A DNA stretch of 64,000 nucleotides from a bacterium (GTDB lineage Bacteria; Gemmatimonadota; Gemmatimonadetes; Longimicrobiales; RSA9), in assembly GCA_003242735.1 (NCBI GenBank), contig QGVH01000015.1, positions 31,552-95,551 of the forward strand, read 5' to 3'. Positions 34,498 to 42,905 of this stretch are shown here, in pieces; the first letter of the stretch is position 1; each line of letters begins with the position of its first letter. The position numbers were made by a program, and so were the translations under genes. The notes under the pieces are model-generated. The model was given only the letters and a program-made list of their open reading frames with translations, ran no database searches and was not told the origin of the DNA.

Positions 34498-35662
34498 CGC
34501 CGTCGCGACGGTTTGGGGGGCGCAGCCGGAGGAGCCGCGGCGTTCGCGGCTCGGCTACGGCTGGGAAGCGCCCATGCTGCTCCTGCTGACGATCGTGCTG
34601 CTCTCCTTCGGCCTGGTCATGGTCTACAGCGCGAGCGCGGTCAACGCGCAGACGCTGGGGCTCGCGGACTACCACTTCGTGGTGCGGCAGGCGCTGGGCG
34701 GCGCGGTCGGGATGGTGCTGCTGGTGGTGTTCGCAGAGCTGGACTACCACTGGTGGGGCCGGCTGGCGTGGCCGCTCGTGGGCGTCACGGCGCTCATGCT
34801 CGCGTTGCTCGTGGTGCCGGGCACGGAAGCGATCGCGCCGAGGGTCAACGGCGCACGGCGGTGGCTGACGCTGGGGCCCGTGACGCTGCAGCCGTCGGAG
34901 TTCGCGAAGCTGGTGCTGATCGCATGGACGGCGAAGCTCGCGGTGAAGAAGCAGGCGCTGCTGCCCAGTCTGAGCCGGGGGCTCATGCCGTTCCTGGTGA
35001 TCTGGGGCCTGATCGCGCTGCTGGTGTTCCTCGAGCCCAACCTGTCCAGCGCGTTGCTGATCGTGATGCTCGCGGCGCTGGTGGTCTTCGCGGCGGGCGC
35101 GCGCATCGGGCACTTCCTTTTGCTGGGCGTGATCGCGCTGCCCGTGCTGTGGAGCCAGGTCGAATCGGCGCAGTACCGGCTGCGGCGCGTGCTGGCGTTC
35201 GTGGCCCCGTCGCACGACCCGGCGGGCGTGAGCTACCAGATCAACCAGTCGCTGATCGCGCTGGGCAGCGGCGAGCTGTTCGGCCGCGGCTTCGGGAGGG
35301 GCGAGCAGAAGTTCGGCTTCCTGCCCGAGCCGCACAACGACTTCATCTTCGCCATGATCGGCGAGGAGTGGGGCTTCCTGGGCACCGCGTCCCTCGTGTT
35401 GATGTACGCCGCGTTCGGGCTGGTGGGCTACCGGGTGGCGCGGCGGGCGCCGGACCTGTTCGGCTTCCTGCTCGCGATCGGCGTGACGAACCTGATCGTC
35501 GTGCAGGCGTTGCTGCACATGGCTGTGGCGCTGGCGCTCGTCCCGACCACGGGCGTGACGTTGCCGTTCATCTCGTACGGTCGTTCGAGCCTGCTGGTCT
35601 GCCTGGCCGCGGTCGGCGTGCTGCTGAGCGTCGCGCGCGCTGCGGACCGGAGGGCGGCATGA
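34487..35662 (+). CDS. ftsW: Septal peptidoglycan glycosyltransferase FtsW (SEDS family)
   Basis: The 391-residue SEDS protein has about ten transmembrane helices. It polymerises lipid II at the septum with the PBP encoded at 27052. Family marks include LVMVYSASAVNA, GARRWLTLGPVTLQPSEFAK, FLEPNLSSALLI, PEPHNDFIFAMIGEEWGF and GVTLPFISYGRSSLLV. GTG 34487 was chosen because GGAGG lies at 34477-34481 and it gives a short cytoplasmic N-terminus; it starts within the end of murD. The stop overlaps murG. Confidence 0.95.
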   Translation: MARDAVATVWGAQPEEPRRSRLGYGWEAPMLLLLTIVLLSFGLVMVYSASAVNAQTLGLADYHFVVRQALGGAVGMVLLVVFAELDYHWWGRLAWPLVGVTALMLALLVVPGTEAIAPRVNGARRWLTLGPVTLQPSEFAKLVLIAWTAKLAVKKQALLPSLSRGLMPFLVIWGLIALLVFLEPNLSSALLIVMLAALVVFAAGARIGHFLLLGVIALPVLWSQVESAQYRLRRVLAFVAPSHDPAGVSYQINQSLIALGSGELFGRGFGRGEQKFGFLPEPHNDFIFAMIGEEWGFLGTASLVLMYAAFGLVGYRVARRAPDLFGFLLAIGVTNLIVVQALLHMAVALALVPTTGVTLPFISYGRSSLLVCLAAVGVLLSVARAADRRAA

Positions 35663-36795
35663 GCGCGGTGCTGTTCGCGGGCGGTGGGACGGGCGGCCAC
35701 CTCTACCCAGCGCTGGCGCTGGCGGAGGCGATGAAGCGCGAGCGCGCAGACCTGGTGGTGTACTTCGTGGGCGCGCGGCGCGGCGTGGAGGCGCGGGTGC
35801 TGCCGAAGCAGGGTGTGCCCCACGTGCTCCTGCCGTTCGAGCCGCTGCGCCGCGACCGGGTGTGGCAGAACTGGCGGCTGGTGCCGTCCGCGTTCCGGTC
35901 CGCCGCGGGGCTCGCGCGGTTGTTCCGCCGCGTGAAGCCGGACCTGGTGGTGGGGACGGGCGGGTACGCGAGCGGGCCGGCGTGCGCGTGGGCCGTGCTG
36001 GCCGGCGTGCCGATGGCGCTCCAGGAGCAGAACGCGTGGCCGGGTCTGACCACGCGATGGCTCAGCCGGTGGGCGCGCCAGGTCCACCTCGGGTTCCCGG
36101 AGGCGGCGGCACGGCTCAAGCCGGGTCGGCGCACGGAGGTCTTTGCGTTGGGCAACCCGATCCGTCCGCCCGACCCGACGCTGGACCGTCGCGAATGCCG
36201 CCGCCGCTTCGGCCTCGAGCCCGAGGGGTGCGTGGTGCTGGTGGTGGGCGGGAGCCAGGGCGCGCGGGCGGTGAACGAAGCGTTGCTCGGCGCCATCGAG
36301 CGGGTCGTGGCCGGAACGCTCCCGCCGCGGCCGGACGGCCTCCAGGTGCTGTGGGCCACGGGGCCGGCGCACATCGCGGGGATCGAGGAGCGGCTGCGGC
36401 GTCTCGGCGGCGCAGAGTGGGTTCGCGCCGTCGGCTACATCGACGAGATGCCGGCCGCCCTGGCTGCGGCGGACATCGCGGTGTCGCGCGCAGGTGCCAT
36501 GGCGACGGCGGAGTTGCTCGCGTGGGGCATCCCGGCCATTCTGGTTCCGCTCCCGACGGCTGCGGCGGACCACCAGACCGGGAACGCGCGGGCACTGGCG
36601 GAAGCCGGCGCGGCAGTGCACCTTCCACAGCGCGAGGCGACACCGGAGCGGCTCTGGGCGGAGCTGACCTCTCTCGCCACGTCCGACGCGCGGCGCGAGG
36701 CGATGGCGGCCTGCGCGCGCGCCCGGGCCCGGCCGCACGCGGCGCGGGACATCGCGCGGCGACTCCTCACGCTCGTGGACCGGAGGGCCGCATGA
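35659..36795 (+). CDS. murG: Lipid II-forming GlcNAc transferase MurG
   Basis: The 378-residue GT-B glycosyltransferase adds GlcNAc to lipid I on the inner membrane. The N-terminal domain has FAGGGTGGHLYPALALAEA and VGTGGYASGPA, followed by LQEQNAWPGLTTR. The C-terminal domain has VVGGSQGARAVNEALL, SRAGAMATAELLAWGIPAIL and the DHQTGNA donor-site motif. ATG 35659 overlaps the ftsW stop, and the stop overlaps murC, both as ATGA. Confidence 0.96.
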   Translation: MSAVLFAGGGTGGHLYPALALAEAMKRERADLVVYFVGARRGVEARVLPKQGVPHVLLPFEPLRRDRVWQNWRLVPSAFRSAAGLARLFRRVKPDLVVGTGGYASGPACAWAVLAGVPMALQEQNAWPGLTTRWLSRWARQVHLGFPEAAARLKPGRRTEVFALGNPIRPPDPTLDRRECRRRFGLEPEGCVVLVVGGSQGARAVNEALLGAIERVVAGTLPPRPDGLQVLWATGPAHIAGIEERLRRLGGAEWVRAVGYIDEMPAALAAADIAVSRAGAMATAELLAWGIPAILVPLPTAAADHQTGNARALAEAGAAVHLPQREATPERLWAELTSLATSDARREAMAACARARARPHAARDIARRLLTLVDRRAA

Positions 36796-38231
36796 GCGCG
36801 CCCGTGACGGACATCGACCTGCGCGAGCTCGCGCGGAGCCGACCCGTCCATTTCATGGGCGTGACGGGCGCCGGAATGTCTGCCCTCGCGGAGCTGCTGC
36901 TGCGGTCGGGCGGGAAGGTCACGGGCTGCGACGCCCATCCCGGACCGGCGGCCGCGGCGCTTCGCGCCCTGGGGCTGGAGGTCGCCGCCGGGCACGACCC
37001 GGCGCACGTCGAGGACGCGGCGGCCGTCGTCGTCACGGCTGCGGTGCCGCCGGACCACCCGGAGCTGGCCGCCGCGCGTGCCGGGGGGATCCCGGTCCTC
37101 AAGCGCGCGCAGGCCTTGGGCGCGGTGGTCAACCGTGGCGTCGTCGTCGCGGTGGCGGGCACGCACGGCAAGACGACGACGACGGCGATGACCACGGCGA
37201 TCCTGGCGGAGGCGGGCCTGGATCCCACGGGCTTCGTCGGCGGCCGCATGGCCGCGTGGAACGGCGGGCTGCGCCCCGGCTCGGACCGGCTGTTCGTCGT
37301 CGAGGCGGACGAGTACGATCGGTCGTTCCTGACGCTCCGGCCGCGCATCGCGGTGGTGACGGCGGTGGAGGCGGACCACCTGGACGTCTACGGGTCGCTG
37401 GAGGCCATCGAGGAAGCGTTCCTCCAGTTCCTCGCCGCGGTGCCCGCGGACGGCTTGATCGCCGCGTGCGTGGACGACGACGGCGCGCGGCGCGTGCTCG
37501 GCGCCGTGAGAGGCGCGCGCACGCTCGGCTACGGGTTGAGCCGGGCGGCGGAGCTGCGCGCCACGAACGTGGAGCCACACGGCCGCGGCAGCCGGTTCCG
37601 CGTGGAAGAGGGCGGCACGCCGCTCACGGAGCTGACGCTCCGGCTGCCGGGGCTGCACAACGTTCGCAACGCGCTGGGCGCGCTCGCAGCGGCGCGCGCG
37701 GCGGGGGCGGCTGTGGAGGCGGCGCAGCGGGCGCTGGCGACGTTCGAGGGCGTGGACCGACGCTTCCAGGAGCTGGGGCAGGCCGGCGGCGTGGTCTTCG
37801 TGGACGACTACGCGCACCACCCCACGGAGATCACGGCCACGCTCGCCGCCGCGCGCGCCGCGTACCCGGGTCGGCGGATCGTCGCGGTGTTCCAGCCGCA
37901 CCTGTACACCCGCACGCGCGACTTCGCCGATGCGTTCGGCCGGGCGCTGGCCGGCGCGGATGTGGCCTGGGTCACGGACATCTATCCGGCCCGGGAAGCG
38001 CCGATCCCGGGCGTGACCGGCGAGCTGGTGGCGCGGGCGGTCGAAGCGGCCGGCGGCTCCGAGGTGCATTACCACGCGGACCGGGGTTCGCTGGCCGAAG
38101 CGCTGGCCGCGGCGCTCGAACCCGGCGACGTGTGCATCACGCTGGGCGCGGGCAACATCGACGAGACGGGGCGGGAGACGCTCGCGCTCCTGGGCGGATC
38201 GGCCGCGGCGGGAGCGAGGGAGCAGCGATGA
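36792..38231 (+). CDS. murC: UDP-MurNAc:L-alanine ligase MurC
   Basis: The 479-residue ligase has the MurC start VHFMGVTGAGMSALAELLL, ATP loop AGTHGKTTTTAM, VEADEYDRSFL and domain 3 with VDDYAHHPTEITATLAA and FQPHLYTRTRDF. It commits UDP-MurNAc to peptide synthesis. It follows murG with an ATGA overlap and overlaps ftsQ. In many bacteria murB or ddl follows murC; here ftsQ is next. Confidence 0.96.
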   Translation: MSAPVTDIDLRELARSRPVHFMGVTGAGMSALAELLLRSGGKVTGCDAHPGPAAAALRALGLEVAAGHDPAHVEDAAAVVVTAAVPPDHPELAAARAGGIPVLKRAQALGAVVNRGVVVAVAGTHGKTTTTAMTTAILAEAGLDPTGFVGGRMAAWNGGLRPGSDRLFVVEADEYDRSFLTLRPRIAVVTAVEADHLDVYGSLEAIEEAFLQFLAAVPADGLIAACVDDDGARRVLGAVRGARTLGYGLSRAAELRATNVEPHGRGSRFRVEEGGTPLTELTLRLPGLHNVRNALGALAAARAAGAAVEAAQRALATFEGVDRRFQELGQAGGVVFVDDYAHHPTEITATLAAARAAYPGRRIVAVFQPHLYTRTRDFADAFGRALAGADVAWVTDIYPAREAPIPGVTGELVARAVEAAGGSEVHYHADRGSLAEALAAALEPGDVCITLGAGNIDETGRETLALLGGSAAAGAREQR

Positions 38232-38977
38232 AACGGTCCGTACTGCGCTGGGTGGCCGTGGCGGCCGTCGCTGCGGGTGTCACCGCGCTGGCTGCGGACC
38301 TGCCGCGGCTGTTGCGCCGGGTCGAGTTCTTCCGTGTCCAGCGTGTCGAGGTCGTGGGGACGCGGTACATGGCCCCGCACGACGTGCTCGCGCTGAGCGG
38401 GATCACCTCCGCGTCGAACCTGTTCGACGACGCGGACGCGTGGCGCGCGGCGCTCGAGGCCCACCCGCTGGTTGCGGCGGTGCGCGTCGAGCGAGACCTT
38501 CCCTCGACCGTTGTGCTGCACGTGACGGAGGCGGAGCCGGTGGCGTTCGTGCGCACGCCGGCGCTGCTGCCGGTGGACGCGTCCGGTCGGGTGTTGCCCA
38601 TCGACCCGACGGAGCGGAGCCTGGACCTGCCGGTCCTGGCCGCCGCATCGCGCATCGGGGAGGACGGCCGCATCGCGGACCCGGCGGCGCTCGTGCTGCT
38701 GGCCACGCTCAACGCGGTGCGCCGTGCGGAGCCGATGCTCGCGGCAGCGGTCTCCGAGGTCGCGCCCGCGGCGGACGGCGCTGTGCGGCTGGTCTTGGGC
38801 GAGCCGGCCCACGTGGAGGTCCTGCTGCCGGCGGAGCCGGGCGGTCTGCGGCTGCGACAGCTCGGCCTTGCCATCGCGGACCTCCGGGCGCGCCAGGAGC
38901 TCGCCCGTGTGAAGCGGATCGACGCGCGGTTCCACGACCAGGTCGTGGTAACGCTGACAGCGAGGACATCAAGCTGA
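38228..38977 (+). CDS. ftsQ: Cell division protein FtsQ/DivIB
   Basis: The 249-residue bitopic protein has an N-terminal helix (about 7-25), a POTRA domain starting FFRVQRVEVVGTRYMAPHDV and a beta domain with VRVERDLPSTVVLHVTEAEP. It links FtsL/FtsB to the divisome. The length is near the family average. ATG 38228 overlaps the murC stop (ATGA), and ftsA begins one base after its own stop. Confidence 0.9.
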   Translation: MKRSVLRWVAVAAVAAGVTALAADLPRLLRRVEFFRVQRVEVVGTRYMAPHDVLALSGITSASNLFDDADAWRAALEAHPLVAAVRVERDLPSTVVLHVTEAEPVAFVRTPALLPVDASGRVLPIDPTERSLDLPVLAAASRIGEDGRIADPAALVLLATLNAVRRAEPMLAAAVSEVAPAADGAVRLVLGEPAHVEVLLPAEPGGLRLRQLGLAIADLRARQELARVKRIDARFHDQVVVTLTARTSS

Positions 38978-38978
38978 G

Positions 38979-40205
38979 ATGCCAGGAAAGCTCGTTGCGG
39001 GGATCGACATAGGCTCGGCCAAGACCTGCGCCGTGATCGCGGAGGTGGAGGGCGATGCGCGCCGGCCGACGATCAAGGTGCTGGGCGTGGGGCAGGCGCG
39101 CACCGGGGGGATGCGGCGCGATGTCGTCACCGACATCGAAGGGACGACGGAGTCCGTACGGCAGGCGATGAAGGAAGCCGAGCTGATCGCCGGCGTCGAG
39201 GTCGAGGATGTCTACGTCGGGATCTCCGGCGAGCACATCGATGCGAGCATCTCCACGGGCGTGGTGGCGGTGGGCGGGGGCGAGATCAGCGCGGCGGATG
39301 TGCGGCGGGTGCACGAGGTGGCGCGGGCCGTGGTGGTGCCGCCGGACCGCGAGCTGCTGCATGCGCTGACGCAGGAGTACATCGTCGACCACCAGGCTGG
39401 GATCCGGGACCCGATCGGCATGGCGGGGACGCGGCTGGAGGCGGAGGTCTACATCATCACCAGCTCCGCGACGGCGGGGCAGAACCTGCGCAAGGCGGTC
39501 AGCCGGGCGGGGTACCGCATCGCGGCGCTGGTGCACGAGCCGTTGGCCGCGGCGATGGCCGTGCTGACGGAGGATGAGAAGGAGGTCGGCACGGCGCTGG
39601 TGGACCTCGGCGCGGCCAGCACGGAGGTCGCCGTGTTCCGGGACGGGAAGACGCGGCACCTGGCGTCCGTGCCGTGGGGCGGGATCGCGGTGACCAACGA
39701 CCTGGTCAAAGGTCTGTCCATCCCGTTCGCCGAGGCGGAACGGGCGAAGGAGCAGTACGGGGTGGCGTTCACGCAGCTCGTGGATCCGCGCGAGACGGTG
39801 GAGCTGCCTGGCCCCGCCCCCGGCTCGACGCGGCAGGTCGCCCGGGAGCTGATCGCGCACATCATCGAGCAGCGAGTGGACGAGATCCTGGGGCTGGTGG
39901 CGCGGGAGATCGAGCAGGCCGGGATCGAGCCCGCGCGGCTCGGCGCCGGGATCGTCCTGACCGGCGGGGGCGCGTCCCTGCCCGGGACGATCGAGGTCGC
40001 GCAGCACGTCTTCGGCGCCCCGGCGCGGATCGGCACGCCCGGGGCCGGCATGACGGGGCTGGTCGAAGGCATCAGGAGGCCGCGCTTCGCGACGGCGGCC
40101 GGGCTCGTGCTGTTCGCCGCGGCGCAGCAACTGGAGTCGGGCGGCCCGAGCTTCGGCGAAACCGCCGTGGGCCGGCTCGTCGCATGGCTGAAGGAGTTCT
40201 TCTGA
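38979..40205 (+). CDS. ftsA: Cell division protein FtsA
   Basis: This 408-residue actin-like ATPase anchors FtsZ to the membrane. It has the phosphate-1 motif [15 protein letters not shown], the SHS2-bearing 1C domain, [15 protein letters not shown] (phosphate 2) and [13 protein letters not shown] (adenosine motif). The C-terminal amphipathic helix that binds membrane is visible as [12 protein letters not shown]. It is directly downstream of ftsQ and 85 bases upstream of ftsZ. Confidence 0.96.
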   Translation: MPGKLVAGIDIGSAKTCAVIAEVEGDARRPTIKVLGVGQARTGGMRRDVVTDIEGTTESVRQAMKEAELIAGVEVEDVYVGISGEHIDASISTGVVAVGGGEISAADVRRVHEVARAVVVPPDRELLHALTQEYIVDHQAGIRDPIGMAGTRLEAEVYIITSSATAGQNLRKAVSRAGYRIAALVHEPLAAAMAVLTEDEKEVGTALVDLGAASTEVAVFRDGKTRHLASVPWGGIAVTNDLVKGLSIPFAEAERAKEQYGVAFTQLVDPRETVELPGPAPGSTRQVARELIAHIIEQRVDEILGLVAREIEQAGIEPARLGAGIVLTGGGASLPGTIEVAQHVFGAPARIGTPGAGMTGLVEGIRRPRFATAAGLVLFAAAQQLESGGPSFGETAVGRLVAWLKEFF

Positions 40206-40290
40206 TTCGGATGGTGGAGGGGATTCGGCCGTTCAACCCGGACGGCGCGCGCGCTGCCGCGGCGCCGGACACCCAAAGGAGGGTGAGACC

Positions 40291-41445
40291 ATGATGCTCT
40301 TCGAGTTCGACGACAGCGCGGTCCAGAACGCACGGATGAAGGTCGTGGGCGTCGGCGGCGGCGGCGGCAATGCCGTCAATCGCATGATCGACGAGGACCT
40401 GAAGGGGGTCGAGTTCATCAGCGTGAACACGGACGCGCAGGCGCTGAAGAACTCGAAGTCGCACCTCAAGATCCAGATCGGCAAGAAGCTCACCCGTGGC
40501 CTCGGCGCGGGCGCGCGGCCCGAGATCGGCCGCCAGGCGATCGAGGAGTCGAAGGAGGAGGTCCGGCGCGCCCTCGAGGGGGCCGACCTGGTCTTCATCA
40601 CCGCCGGCATGGGCGGCGGCACGGGGACCGGCGCGGCGCCGGTGATCGCGGAGATGGCGCGGGAGCTGGGCGCGCTGACGATCGCCATCGTGACGAAGCC
40701 GTTCCTCTTCGAGGGGCGGAAGCGGATGCTCCAGGCCGAGCAGGGACTGGCCGAGCTGAAGCGGGCCGCGGACACGATGATCGTCGTCCCGAACGAGCGG
40801 CTGCTCTCGGTGGTGGGGAAGGGTACTTCTTTCCGGGATGCGCTAAAAAAGGCAGACGAGGTCCTGCTCCACGCCACGCAGGGGATCAGCGACCTCATCA
40901 ACGTCACGGGCGAGGTGAACGTCGATTTTGCCGACGTCCGCACGGTGATGGCGAACCGCGGGCCGGCGCTGATGGGCACGGGGTTCGGCCGTGGCGAGAA
41001 TCGTGCAGTACAGGCCGCCCAGGAGGCCATTTCGAGCCCGCTCCTGGACAACATCTCGATCCACGGTGCCGCGGGCGTCCTGATCAACATCACGGGCGGG
41101 CTCGACCTGGCGATCGATGAGGTGACCACCATCGCTTCCATCATCCAGGAGGCGGCCGGGGACGACGCGGAGATCATTTTCGGCGCCGTCCACGACCCGT
41201 CCATGGAGGGCGAGGTCCGGGTGACCGTCATCGCGACGGGGTTCGAGCGGGAGGAGGAGACGCCGCCGGCCCCGACCCGGGTGGTCCGCGCCAACTTCGG
41301 GAGCCGCACCGTGACCGTGCCGGCCGACCGGATGGCCGCGGGGGCGGAGCCGATCCCGTTCACGCGGCCGGCGTCCCGGCCGGTCAAGCGGCACCATCTC
41401 ACGGATCTGGACATCCCGACGTTCATCCGCCGCCAGATGGACTGA
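40291..41445 (+). CDS. ftsZ: Cell division GTPase FtsZ
   Basis: The 384-residue tubulin homologue forms the Z ring. It begins with [17 protein letters not shown] and has the tubulin signature GGGTGTG in [13 protein letters not shown]. The T7 loop [11 protein letters not shown] carries catalytic aspartates. A variable linker (about 320-370) leads to the conserved C-terminal peptide [12 protein letters not shown] that binds FtsA. AGGAGG lies 6-11 bases upstream of the ATG. The 85-base gap after ftsA may hold an extra promoter, but none is clear. Confidence 0.97.
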   Translation: MMLFEFDDSAVQNARMKVVGVGGGGGNAVNRMIDEDLKGVEFISVNTDAQALKNSKSHLKIQIGKKLTRGLGAGARPEIGRQAIEESKEEVRRALEGADLVFITAGMGGGTGTGAAPVIAEMARELGALTIAIVTKPFLFEGRKRMLQAEQGLAELKRAADTMIVVPNERLLSVVGKGTSFRDALKKADEVLLHATQGISDLINVTGEVNVDFADVRTVMANRGPALMGTGFGRGENRAVQAAQEAISSPLLDNISIHGAAGVLINITGGLDLAIDEVTTIASIIQEAAGDDAEIIFGAVHDPSMEGEVRVTVIATGFEREEETPPAPTRVVRANFGSRTVTVPADRMAAGAEPIPFTRPASRPVKRHHLTDLDIPTFIRRQMD

Positions 41446-41483
41446 TGGGCTAGGGGAACGCCCGACCAACGGACGAGGGTTTG

Positions 41484-42815
41484 ATGCGGAACCCCAATCG
41501 AGTGCTGCTGCTCGTGGGCGCGATCGCGCTCGTGGTGAGCGCGTTCGTCGCCCGGCGGCCGGGCCGGGGGGACGTGGGGCCAGAGAAGGCGCTGGTGCTG
41601 GCCGCGCTTTACGCAGCCCCCGTCGAACGCGTGGAGACCCAGGTGCTCCGGCGTGGCGAGACGCTCTCGGACGTGATGGCGCGGGCCGGGGTCGTCGGAG
41701 CGGAGTTCCACGAGCTGCTCCTCTCGCTGCGGGAGTACGTGAGCCCGCGGCGCATGACGGAGGGGTCGGAGATCACCATCCGGCGTTGGGCGAAGGACTC
41801 GACCCTGCGCGCGGTGGACGTGCGCATGAACGCCGACACCACGGTCCGGCTGATCCGGGGGGATCTGGGCTGGTCGAGCGAGGTGATCGAGACGCCCGTC
41901 GTCGTGGACACGCTGTACGTGGATGGGGTGATCGAGGCGGGCAAGACGCTGTTCGAGGCCTTCGTGGACCACGGTGGCCTGGACCTCCCGTACAGGGAGC
42001 GGGCGAGCCTCGTCTGGGACCTGGCCAGCGTCTACGAGTTCAAGCTGGACTTCACCCACGACATTCATCCGGGCGACCGCTACCGGGTGGTGTACGAGCG
42101 GGAGGCGCGGCCGGACGGCACGGCGCGCCGGCGGCGCATCCTGGCGGCGGAGATCGTGAGCCAGGGGAGGTCGTACCCGGCGATCTACTTCGATCCGGAT
42201 GGCAAGTCGGGCAACTACTACGACCTGGAGGGCCGGTCGCTCAGGACGGCGTTCAGCCGCTATCCGGTCCAGTACGCCCGGATCACGTCGTCGTTCTCCT
42301 GGCGGCGGTACCATCCGATCCTGGGCATTTACCGCGCGCATCTGGGCACCGATTTCGGCGCGCCGGCGGGGACGCCGGTGCGAGCCACGGCGGACGGGAC
42401 GGTCACGTTCGCGGGCTGGGACGGCGGGTACGGCAACGTCGTCATGATCCGGCATTTCGGCGGCTACAGCACCCGTTACGCCCACCTGAGCCGGTTCGCC
42501 CCGGGCATCCGGCGCGGCGCGGCGGTGAAACAGGGGCAGACGATCGGGTACGTGGGCGCGACCGGGCTGGCGACGGGGCCTCACCTGCATTACGAGCTGC
42601 GAAAGGACGGCAAGCCGATCGATCCGCGGCTGGCGCGGCTGCCGGGGGCGGTCCAGCTCACGGGCGCCCAGCTCGAGGCGTTCAAGCCGCACGCGGGGGA
42701 GCGGCTCGCGTTGCTGGACCGGCTGTCCGGCCGGGGCGCGCAGCTTGCAGCGGCGGACTCGGCCGACGCCGGGGCAGAGGCGGCCGTGGAGAGCGGAGGC
42801 GCCGAGATGCCCTGA
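41484..42815 (+). CDS. M23 (LytM-type) murein endopeptidase
   Basis: The 443-residue protein has an N-terminal signal anchor (about 6-22, RVLLLVGAIALVVSAFV). A LysM/OapA-like region includes VLRRGETLSDVMARAGV. The C-terminal M23 domain has zinc ligands in RAHLGTDFGAPAGTPV and the HLHYEL motif (GPHLHYELRKDG), so it should be an active peptidoglycan endopeptidase rather than an EnvC-like activator. ATG 41484 has GAGGG at 41475-41479. Position after ftsZ suggests septal murein splitting; that is an inference. Confidence 0.88.
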   Translation: MRNPNRVLLLVGAIALVVSAFVARRPGRGDVGPEKALVLAALYAAPVERVETQVLRRGETLSDVMARAGVVGAEFHELLLSLREYVSPRRMTEGSEITIRRWAKDSTLRAVDVRMNADTTVRLIRGDLGWSSEVIETPVVVDTLYVDGVIEAGKTLFEAFVDHGGLDLPYRERASLVWDLASVYEFKLDFTHDIHPGDRYRVVYEREARPDGTARRRRILAAEIVSQGRSYPAIYFDPDGKSGNYYDLEGRSLRTAFSRYPVQYARITSSFSWRRYHPILGIYRAHLGTDFGAPAGTPVRATADGTVTFAGWDGGYGNVVMIRHFGGYSTRYAHLSRFAPGIRRGAAVKQGQTIGYVGATGLATGPHLHYELRKDGKPIDPRLARLPGAVQLTGAQLEAFKPHAGERLALLDRLSGRGAQLAAADSADAGAEAAVESGGAEMP

Positions 42816-42853
42816 CGGGGCGGATCCCACCGCAGGGAGAGGCGTACTAGACG

Positions 42854-42886
42854 AAGCCCGCCGGCTGGTGCCCGCGGGCTTTGTTT
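42854..42886 (+). terminator. Rho-independent terminator at the end of the division cluster
   Basis: AAGCCCGC (42854-42861) pairs with GCGGGCTT (42874-42881), followed by TGTTT. It ends transcription after the M23 gene, 20 bases before the VWA gene. Confidence 0.75.
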
Positions 42887-42905
42887 CACTCCTGGAGCGC
42901 ACGGG

